5,309 bases of DNA from Pseudomonas sp. SST3 (lineage in GTDB: Bacteria > Pseudomonadota > Gammaproteobacteria > Pseudomonadales > Pseudomonadaceae), in contig NZ_QORI02000078.1 of NCBI RefSeq assembly GCF_003325755.1, forward strand, positions 1 to 5,309. The letters run 5' to 3'. Below, piece after piece: positions 1 to 4,825 of the stretch. The notes under the pieces were generated by a model. That model was given only the letters and a program-made list of their open reading frames with translations, did not search any database and had not been told where the DNA came from. Numbering within the stretch: the stretch's first letter is position 1; each line of letters begins with the position of its first letter. The position numbers and the translations under genes were made by a program.

Positions 1-72
1 ATGGCGGTGTGTCAGGCGCCTAGGATAGTGGCTGATGTGCCGCCATCGCGGGCAAGCCCGGCTCCCACAGGG
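1..72. repeat. Partial REPIN (REP doublet) cut by the left window edge
   Basis: A complete Pseudomonas REP unit is visible at 45-70, with the internal hairpin GGGC-aa-GCCC followed by the GCTCCCACA tail. Its 26-bp core is identical to 4104-4129. To its left, ATGGCGG (1-7) is the reverse complement of CCGCCAT (40-46). This is the pattern expected if base 1 lies at the inner end of an oppositely oriented REP whose body is just outside the window. Such inverted REP pairs are non-autonomous elements mobilised by RAYT transposases in Pseudomonas; no RAYT gene is in the window. The element lies downstream of the alginate lyase gene and may help stabilise or end its transcript. The REP unit is clear; the partner unit is inferred. 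Confidence 0.85.
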
Positions 73-134
73 GGCGGCGGTGTGTTTAAGGCTTTGGATT
101 TATCTGGGAAAAATCCGGTGTCTCACGGGACGAT

Positions 135-800
135 TCACTCATGATCAATATCCAACTTCGCAAACGTCACCCGCGCGCCCTCATTGGTGTCGCCCGAATT
201 GTCCTGCACGTACACCCCCGCCTTGAAGTACAACGGCTTGTCACCCCAGGCCGCGCCTATGCGTTCATTCCACTCACTGTCGGCGGCATACACGCTCAGC
301 AGCCCGGCTTTGTTGAGGTTGATCACGTAGGTGAAGCTCTTCTGCAGCGGCACATTGGAGGCGACGATGATCACCTGGCTTTCGGCTTCGTCCGGGCGCA
401 TGCGCACTTTGGCGACGATGTTGCCGGTCTGGGTTTTCTCCTTGAATTGGTACTCCAGCTTGATCAACGGTTTCTGGCTGTCGTAGGCGTGGATCTGGCC
501 GATCACGATCTTGCCGGAGGAGGGCACCTGGTTGACGGTGAGGGTGGCGCGCAGGAAGTTGTCGGCTTCGGGGTAGGTCCAGTTACGCAGGCGGCCGTCG
601 GCGTAGGTTTCACGCAATTCGCTGCGTGGGTAGATGGCGTTTTCGGTGCGCGAGCCCGTCACAGGCGTCCAGAACTGCACATCGCTGCCTTCGGCCTGGA
701 AGTATTGATCGTTGAAGCCGCTCATCAGCCTTGGCGTTTCAATCGTCGTGGGTGGGGAGCCGACCGGGATGCTCAGGTTCCAGGTGGAAAGGTCGATCAT
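135..800 (-). CDS. Polysaccharide lyase family 7 alginate lyase, no signal peptide
   Basis: A 221-residue protein that matches the catalytic jelly-roll domain of family 7 alginate lyases (alginate lyase 2 superfamily) over its full length. These enzymes cleave the 1,4 links of alginate by beta-elimination. The three family signatures are present: RSELRE at residues 59-64, QIH at 102-104 and YFKAGVYVQ at 191-199. The expected catalytic residues are therefore Arg59/Arg63, Gln102, His104 and Tyr197. In this family QIH rather than QVH tends to go with activity on guluronate-containing blocks, so substrate preference is only a hint. The N-terminus starts directly with the fold (IDLSTWNLSIPVG), with no signal peptide or extra carbohydrate-binding module, so export by Sec is not supported. 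The ATG is preceded by AAAAGG at a spacing of 8. The gene stands alone on its strand, outside any alginate synthesis cluster, and differs from periplasmic AlgL (family 5). Confidence 0.93.
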   Translation of the reverse strand: MIDLSTWNLSIPVGSPPTTIETPRLMSGFNDQYFQAEGSDVQFWTPVTGSRTENAIYPRSELRETYADGRLRNWTYPEADNFLRATLTVNQVPSSGKIVIGQIHAYDSQKPLIKLEYQFKEKTQTGNIVAKVRMRPDEAESQVIIVASNVPLQKSFTYVINLNKAGLLSVYAADSEWNERIGAAWGDKPLYFKAGVYVQDNSGDTNEGARVTFAKLDIDHE

Positions 801-856
801 GGTGTTGGCCTTTTTACAGAGGGTGTAGGCATTGGCCCAAAGGGCCTTCCAGGTTC

Positions 857-885
857 TTTATAGGCGGTGCGGGTGAGATTGTTAA
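857..885 (-). promoter_or_regulatory. Sigma-70 promoter of the alginate lyase gene
   Basis: Read on the minus strand there is a -35 box TTAACA (880-885), a 17-bp spacer and a -10 box TATAAA (857-862). Each box matches consensus at 5 of 6 positions with ideal spacing. Transcription would start near 850, giving a leader of about 50 nt before the ATG at 800. It is the best promoter in the window on sequence grounds; no activity is known. Confidence 0.7.
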
Positions 886-890
886 ACAAT
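878..890. promoter_or_regulatory. Palindrome over the -35 box, candidate operator
   Basis: ATTGTTAAACAAT has perfect 6-bp arms around one central base. It covers the -35 box (880-885) of the alginate lyase promoter, a position where a bound dimeric repressor would block RNA polymerase. The binding protein is unknown, and no regulator gene adjoins the lyase gene. AT-rich palindromes of this size can occur by chance, so its position supports the call more than the bases do. Confidence 0.4.
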
Positions 891-1000
891 TGCTGGCAAT
901 TTATTGGCGTCAGAGGAATGCCAAAAAGCCATGTTGCCCGTGAACCGCGGGCTACAGGGCCTTACCGTTAGTCGGCTTCCTGGTCTTTGGCACAATGAGG

Positions 1001-1089
1001 GCACCCACGTCACTTCTGCTTTTTTGGCCGCGCGGCTAGAGTGAGCCCTCAGTGTTTTATCCGGCCTTGGTAGCAAAAGTGACCGGTGC
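1001..1089. repeat. Long imperfect inverted repeat before the c-di-GMP gene
   Basis: The two halves pair in three blocks: GCACC (1001-1005) with GGTGC (1085-1089); GTCACTTcTGCT (1009-1020) with AGCAaAAGTGAC (1072-1083), one mismatch; and GGCCG (1026-1030) with CGGCC (1062-1066). That gives 21 Watson-Crick pairs. A 5x5 T/G-rich internal loop separates the second and third blocks, and the apical segment is 1031-1061. The repeat ends 9 bases before the AAGGAAGAG ribosome binding site (1098-1106) and 24 bases before the ATG. If transcribed it would fold into a long leader hairpin; as DNA it could be a cruciform or the relic of a small inverted-repeat element. It does not match any riboswitch class I know. 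The pairing is plain to see; a function is not. Confidence 0.55.
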
Positions 1090-1113
1090 AGCTCCCTAAG
1101 GAAGAGACGTAGC

Positions 1114-3219
1114 ATGGATGGCGCTCCGCAACACGACGATGCAATTTCGGTTCTGTTGGTGGTCGATGACTACCCGGAAAACCTCGTCAGCATGCGTGCG
1201 CTGTTGCAGCGTGACGACTGGCGGGTGATCACTGCTGCGTCTGGCCTGGAAGCCTTGGAGTTACTGCTGGCCCATGACGTCGACTTGGTGCTGCTGGACG
1301 TGCGCATGCCGGGCATGGACGGCTTTGAGGTCGCGCGCCTGATGCGGGGCAGCCAGCGCACGCGCATGACGCCGATTATCTTTCTGACCGCCACCGCCCA
1401 TTCGCCCGACGCGGTGCTTGAAGGCTACGCCAGTGGGGCTATCGACTATCTGTTCAAGCCCTTTGACCCGCACATCCTCAAGCCCAAGGTGCAGGCGTTG
1501 CTCGAGCACCAGCGCAATCGCCGTGCCTTGCAGCGCCTGAGCCATGACCTGGAGTTGGCCCGCGCTTTTAATGCCTCCGTGCTGGATAACGCCGCCGAGG
1601 GCATTTTAGTGGTGAGCGAAAACAGTGTGATCGAGTACGCCAACCCGGCCATTTCCCGGCTGTTGAATGCGACGATGGCTGAGTTGCAGGGCGAGAGTTT
1701 CCTCAGTTTCCTGCAAAAGCCCCATGTGCCAGCCTGGTTGGGCTTCCCCATGTACGAGGCGTATCGCCGGGGCGAGACGTGGCGCCAACACGACGCCATT
1801 TTGCGCACCGGTCGGGGCCAGCAGGTGCCGGTAGCGTTGTCCTGCGCGCCCTTGCCTGTGGAGCAGAAGGCGATGGTGGTGACGGTGCTGGACATGTCCG
1901 AAGTACGGCATCTGCACCAGCAACTGGAGTTCCAGGCCGTGACCGACCCGTTGACCGGGCTGCTGAACCGGCGCGGTTTCCATCAGGCGATGGAGAATAC
2001 GTTGCTGCGCAGCGAACGTAGCGAGCAGGCGCTGGTATTGCTGTACCTGGACCTGGATGGCTTCAAGCGGGTCAACGATACGTTGGGCCATGACGCCGGG
2101 GATCGCGTGCTGCGTTGGGTTTCGGAGCAAATGCAGGCGTGCCTGCGTTCCTACGACATTCTGGGGCGCATGGGCGGGGATGAGTTCACCGCGTTGCTGG
2201 AGCTGGAGTTTCCCGAACAGGCGGCGAAGATCGCGGAAAAGCTCATCGAGCGGGTTTCTGTGTGCCAGCAGGTCGATGGGCTGGAGGTGATGCTTGGGGT
2301 CAGTATCGGCATCGCGACCTTCCCGGATTGCGGCTCGGACTTGAGCGGCCTGCTGCGGGCGGCGGATATTGCCATGTACGAAGCCAAGCGCGCCGGCCGT
2401 CAGCAGTATCGTTACTACGACCAGGAAATGAACGGCCGCGCCCGCTCGCGGTTGATGCTGGAAGACAGTGTGCGTACCGCCATTGCCAACAAGGACTTCA
2501 CCTTGGTGTACCAGCCTCAGGTTTGCCTGGAAGACGGGCGTTTGCGCGGCGTCGAAGCGCTGTTGCGCTGGCAGCATCCCAGCGTCGGCGATGTGCCGCC
2601 GGGCCTGTTCTTGCCGCTGCTGGAAGAGGCGCGGTTGATCAACCAGTTGAGTGCCTGGATCTACCAGCAAGTCGCTGCCCAGCGCCAGGCCTGGCAAGCC
2701 ACCTTCGACCCCGAACTGGTGTTGAGCGTGAGCCTGAGCAGCAGCCAGTTCAACATGCCCAACCTGGTCAACCAACTGCAGCAGATGCTGGAGCGGCATG
2801 GATTACAGGCGCGGCAACTGGAGGTGGAAATCGGCGAGGACTGCTTGATGAGTAATCTTGCCGAGTCTACCAAGCAACTCCAGTTACTGCGCCGGATCGG
2901 GGTGCGGATTGCCCTGGACGACTTTGGCTGCGGCCAGTGCTCCCTGGCCCATTTGCGCGACCTGGCATTCGATACCCTCAAGCTTGACCCTCAATTAGTG
3001 GCGCGCCTGCCTGGCTCGGCGCGGGATGGGGCGATGGCGCGCAGCATCATCCAACTGTGTGAGCATTTTGGTGTACTGGTGATCGCCGAAGGCGTGGAGA
3101 CTCTTGAACAAACACAGTGGCTCAAGGCCAATGGCTGCGCCCATATCCAGGGGCCGTGGGCGGCGCTGCCGTTGATGGCCGAGGACGTTGCCGGCTGGTC
3201 GTACCCTCGCGCGCTTTGA
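1114..3219 (+). CDS. Orphan response regulator, REC-PAS-GGDEF-EAL, c-di-GMP signalling
   Basis: A 701-residue cytoplasmic protein with no membrane segment. Domains in order: receiver (about 12-130; acidic Asp18/Asp19, phospho-acceptor Asp62, Thr92, Lys115), a short helical linker, PAS (about 153-262), GGDEF (about 270-433) and EAL (about 448-700). The cyclase site is complete: DPLTGLLNRRGF at 278-289, metal ligand Asp313, GGDEF at 354-358. The inhibitory motif RSYD lies at 345-348, five residues before GGDEF. It should therefore make c-di-GMP from two GTP under feedback control. The phosphodiesterase domain keeps Glu481 (of EAL), Glu572, Asp602/Asp603, Lys623, Glu659 and Gln679. The conserved metal-binding Asn is Ser540 (VSLS for VNLS), loop 6 reads DDFGCGQCSL, and the end reads GCAHIQGPW instead of GCDxxQGY. 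Weak or lost hydrolysis is my inference. No histidine kinase gene adjoins it. FimX shares a similar layout, but I see no other reason to equate them. The start has AAGGAAGAG at 1098-1106. Confidence 0.93.
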   Translation: MDGAPQHDDAISVLLVVDDYPENLVSMRALLQRDDWRVITAASGLEALELLLAHDVDLVLLDVRMPGMDGFEVARLMRGSQRTRMTPIIFLTATAHSPDAVLEGYASGAIDYLFKPFDPHILKPKVQALLEHQRNRRALQRLSHDLELARAFNASVLDNAAEGILVVSENSVIEYANPAISRLLNATMAELQGESFLSFLQKPHVPAWLGFPMYEAYRRGETWRQHDAILRTGRGQQVPVALSCAPLPVEQKAMVVTVLDMSEVRHLHQQLEFQAVTDPLTGLLNRRGFHQAMENTLLRSERSEQALVLLYLDLDGFKRVNDTLGHDAGDRVLRWVSEQMQACLRSYDILGRMGGDEFTALLELEFPEQAAKIAEKLIERVSVCQQVDGLEVMLGVSIGIATFPDCGSDLSGLLRAADIAMYEAKRAGRQQYRYYDQEMNGRARSRLMLEDSVRTAIANKDFTLVYQPQVCLEDGRLRGVEALLRWQHPSVGDVPPGLFLPLLEEARLINQLSAWIYQQVAAQRQAWQATFDPELVLSVSLSSSQFNMPNLVNQLQQMLERHGLQARQLEVEIGEDCLMSNLAESTKQLQLLRRIGVRIALDDFGCGQCSLAHLRDLAFDTLKLDPQLVARLPGSARDGAMARSIIQLCEHFGVLVIAEGVETLEQTQWLKANGCAHIQGPWAALPLMAEDVAGWSYPRAL

Positions 3220-3225
3220 ATTCGC

Positions 3226-3231
3226 TACACT
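3226..3231 (+). promoter_or_regulatory. Possible -10 box for the peptidase/winged-helix pair
   Basis: TACACT lies in the 42-bp gap between the c-di-GMP gene stop (3217-3219) and the ATG at 3262, and matches TATAAT at 4 of 6 positions. No convincing -35 box sits 16-18 bp upstream. The pair could instead be read through from the upstream gene, since no terminator hairpin is visible between them. Confidence 0.3.
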
Positions 3232-3271
3232 GGCGCCCGTCCCAATTGCGTTGCAGAGCCCATGACCGCGT

Positions 3272-3763
3272 TTGAAATACCTCCAGGCATACCCCGCCGC
3301 GCTCCAAGAGCAAGTGCGCCAACTGATCGCCAAGGACCAGTTGAGGGCTTACCTGGACCAGCGTTACCCCGAACGCCATGGGGTGCAGAGCGACAAGGCC
3401 CTGTACGCCTATGCCCTGGCCTTGAAGCAGGAGCACCTGCGTAACGCGCCGTCTATCGACAAGGTGCTGTTCGACAACCGCCTGGACCTGACCCATCGTG
3501 CCTTGGGTTTGCACACCACGATTTCCCGGGTGCAGGGCGGTAATCTCAAGTCCAAGAAAGAAATCCGCATCGCTTCGCTGTTCAAGGAGGCGGCCCCGGA
3601 GTTTCTGCGCATGATCGTGGTACACGAGTTGGCTCACTTCAAGGAGTCGGACCACAACAAGGCGTTCTATAAACTCTGCCAATACATGATGCCGGGCTAC
3701 CATCAGGTGGAATTTGACCTGCGTGTGTACCTCACCTGGCGCGATTTGCAGGGCAAGCCCTAA
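3272..3763 (+). CDS. YgjP-like zinc metallopeptidase (DUF45/M48-type)
   Basis: The open frame from TTG at 3272 encodes 163 residues typical of the YgjP-like metallopeptidase domain. The zinc motif is HELAHFKESDH at residues 118-128, an HExxH-x5-H arrangement: His118, His122 and His128 as ligands and Glu119 as the general base. It has no signal peptide or membrane segment, so it should act in the cytoplasm; the substrate is unknown. The start is a problem. The only start in this frame is a TTG with no ribosome binding site. A natural-looking ATG at 3262 leads into the wrong frame, and dropping one T from the run at 3271-3273 would join that ATG to the peptidase as MTALKYLQAYP. Either the gene truly starts at TTG, or a one-base insertion or sequencing error has split it. 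The body of the protein is intact. It is followed after 17 bp by the winged-helix gene, probably in one transcript. Confidence 0.85.
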   Translation: MKYLQAYPAALQEQVRQLIAKDQLRAYLDQRYPERHGVQSDKALYAYALALKQEHLRNAPSIDKVLFDNRLDLTHRALGLHTTISRVQGGNLKSKKEIRIASLFKEAAPEFLRMIVVHELAHFKESDHNKAFYKLCQYMMPGYHQVEFDLRVYLTWRDLQGKP

Positions 3764-3780
3764 CCCCAAGGCGACTGACC

Positions 3781-4077
3781 ATGGATGTGAGCAAGACCAA
3801 AAGCAGCTTCTACCGCCGCCTGTACGTGGCGTACTTGATCGACAGCCAACTGGCCAGCAGCGTCCCGGCGCTGACCGAGGCCACCGGCATGCCTCGGCGT
3901 ACCGCCCAGGACACCATTGCGGCGTTGGCCGACCTGGATATTGTGTGTGAGTTCGAGCAGGAGGACGGTGCGCGTCACCATGCCGGGCGCTATCGGATTC
4001 GGGACTGGGGAGCGATTGATCGGGGGTGGATCGAGGCTAATCTGGCGTCGATCAAGCAGGTATTGGACTATCCCTGA
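3781..4077 (+). CDS. Small winged helix-turn-helix protein
   Basis: A 98-residue protein, mostly one winged-helix DNA-binding domain. A helix-turn-helix covers about residues 27-52, where PALTEATGMPRRTAQDTIAAL has the usual recognition-helix pattern. The wing is at about 53-75, where DIVCEFEQEDGARHHAGRYRI looks like a beta-hairpin. The C-terminal stretch (about 77-98) is probably helical and could serve dimerisation. It resembles the HTH_43-type winged-helix family of gamma-proteobacteria, but I am not certain of the family. The ATG has AAGG at 3768-3771, spacing 9. Seventeen bases separate it from the peptidase stop, so the two are likely cotranscribed. It has no ligand-binding domain, so its signal and target genes are unknown. 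A REPIN follows its stop codon and may end the transcript. Confidence 0.85.
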   Translation: MDVSKTKSSFYRRLYVAYLIDSQLASSVPALTEATGMPRRTAQDTIAALADLDIVCEFEQEDGARHHAGRYRIRDWGAIDRGWIEANLASIKQVLDYP

Positions 4078-4100
4078 AGGTCGGCTTTGGCAGGACTGAC

Positions 4101-4170
4101 GCTATCGCGGGCAAGCCCGGCTCCCACAGTTGAATGCGTTCCAATGTGGGAGCTGGCTTGCCTGCGATGG
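4101..4170. repeat. Complete REPIN between two converging genes
   Basis: Two REP units face each other: 4101-4129 (hairpin GGGC-aa-GCCC, then GCTCCCACA) and 4145-4170 (TGTGGGAGC, then GGC-tt-GCC), separated by a 15-bp spacer. The arms pair over about 23 bp with one indel and two substitutions, so the whole element can fold as one long hairpin. It fills the 98-bp gap between the stop codons of the winged-helix gene (ends 4077) and elaA (ends 4176). No separate T-tailed terminator is visible, so the REPIN may serve as the transcript end or 3' stabiliser for both. Confidence 0.93.
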
Positions 4171-4175
4171 CGCGC

Positions 4176-4628
4176 TCAGAGGCGCCGCATACCAATATGT
4201 GGAATATCATCTTCCAGGTATTCCTCACCCGCCACCACAAACCCATACCGCCCGTAATACCCCTGCAAGTGCGCCTGGGCCGAGAGAAAAATCGGCGTTT
4301 GCGGCCAGATATCCTCAATACGCTCAAGCGCCTCTTCCAGCATTTGATGCCCCAGCCCGGTGCCCCGTGCCGCTGGCGAAACGATGACGCGGCCAATCAC
4401 CACATCGCCGCCCTGGGTCTCCGGGTCCAGCAGCCGCAGGTAAGCCACCAGCTCGTTATCATTCCAGGCCATCAGGTGGTGGGTGTCCCCCGCCAGGTCC
4501 TGCCCGTCGATGTCCTGATACGCGCATTTCTGCTCGACGACGAATACCTCGCTGCGCAAGCGCAGGACGGCATACAGCTGGTCCTTGCCCAAGTCGTCGT
4601 GATGTTTGCAAACCCAATCAACCGTCAT
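4176..4628 (-). CDS. elaA: ElaA-family GNAT N-acetyltransferase
   Basis: A 150-residue single-domain GNAT protein, close in length to Escherichia coli ElaA. ElaA hallmarks are present: VEQKCAYQDIDG at about residues 31-42, ELVAYLRLL at 59-67, IGRVIVSPAARGTGLG at 78-93 with the acetyl-CoA pyrophosphate loop RGTGLG (Arg88, Gly91, Gly93), AQAHLQGYYGRYGF at 117-130, and EDDIPHIGM at 139-147. The enzyme should move an acetyl group from acetyl-CoA to an amine; the natural substrate of the family is not established. It is cytoplasmic with no signal peptide. The ATG has AAGAG about 9 bases upstream and a promoter at 4658-4686. It is divergent from the solute-binding protein gene and converges on the winged-helix gene, so it is probably transcribed alone. 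Confidence 0.93.
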   Translation of the reverse strand: MTVDWVCKHHDDLGKDQLYAVLRLRSEVFVVEQKCAYQDIDGQDLAGDTHHLMAWNDNELVAYLRLLDPETQGGDVVIGRVIVSPAARGTGLGHQMLEEALERIEDIWPQTPIFLSAQAHLQGYYGRYGFVVAGEEYLEDDIPHIGMRRL

Positions 4629-4657
4629 GATGTGTGCTCTTATAAAGACGTGCCTGG

Positions 4658-4686
4658 ATAGTAAGCGTGACGGGCGCCGCTGTCTA
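4658..4686 (-). promoter_or_regulatory. Sigma-70 promoter of elaA
   Basis: On the minus strand there is a -35 box TAGACA (4681-4686, 5 of 6), a 17-bp spacer and a -10 box TACTAT (4658-4663, 4 of 6). The predicted start is near 4651, giving a leader of about 22 nt before the elaA ATG. An inverted repeat begins at 4687, directly upstream of the -35 box, a usual place for an activator or for a shared regulator of the divergent pair. Confidence 0.55.
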
Positions 4687-4717
4687 AAATTGACAAATGT
4701 GTGAATGGCGTCAATTT
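4687..4717. promoter_or_regulatory. Inverted repeat AAATTGAC-N15-GTCAATTT, candidate operator
   Basis: Perfect 8-bp arms at 4687-4694 and 4710-4717 with a 15-bp centre, lying in the divergent region between elaA and the solute-binding protein gene. The arm centres are 23 bp apart, about two helical turns, so a dimer of dimers or a LysR-type protein could contact both on one face. The left arm contains a consensus -35 hexamer TTGACA (4690-4695) on the plus strand, but no good -10 follows at 16-18 bp, so I read it as an operator rather than a promoter. The binding protein is unknown. Confidence 0.45.
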
Positions 4718-4825
4718 GCCATCATTCAGTGCGTGCGCCGTTGGCTTCTTTGTGTAATCTGCAATGCAAGCTTATTGATGAGCTACTGTTATCAGGCCAC
4801 CGCCTGCCCGCCAAGGACTTTGAGC

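Larger units (their letters stand above)
801..1113. other. Intergenic region between divergent lyase and c-di-GMP genes
   Basis: A 313-bp gap between divergent genes. The lyase-side half holds the lyase promoter and its palindrome. A short GC hairpin, GCCCG-N7-CGGGC, lies at 936-952; it has no T-run and is not a terminator. The right half holds the long inverted repeat described separately. No good sigma-70 or sigma-54 promoter for the plus-strand gene could be picked out. A minus-strand reading frame covering 882-1115 has no family resemblance I recognise and overlaps the start of the next gene, so I do not call it a gene. Confidence 0.6.

Noticed and set aside
96..116. GGATTT-N9-AAATCC hairpin after the lyase stop, considered as a terminator
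   Set aside because: The stem is short and AT-rich and no T-run follows it on the lyase transcript.
141..863. 240-residue plus-strand open frame opposite the lyase gene
   Set aside because: The opposite strand carries all three PL7 signatures. The plus-strand product matches nothing and is a shadow.
1001..1089. c-di-GMP riboswitch before the c-di-GMP gene
   Set aside because: The pairing is one long imperfect hairpin. I do not see the multi-helix core expected of the known c-di-GMP riboswitch classes.
882..1115. 77-residue minus-strand open frame in the intergenic region
   Set aside because: It has no recognisable family, covers the inverted repeat and overlaps the start of the c-di-GMP gene. 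I could not exclude a small gene, but nothing supports one.
1606..2799. 397-residue open frame on the minus strand inside the c-di-GMP gene
   Set aside because: It is fully antisense to clear PAS/GGDEF/EAL coding sequence. Its Gln/His/Leu-rich, motif-free product is typical of a high-GC shadow frame.
3122..3769. 215-residue minus-strand open frame opposite the peptidase gene
   Set aside because: It is antisense to the HExxH peptidase and has no motif of its own.
4134..4661. 175-residue plus-strand open frame opposite elaA
   Set aside because: It is a shadow of the well-supported ElaA frame and begins inside the REPIN.
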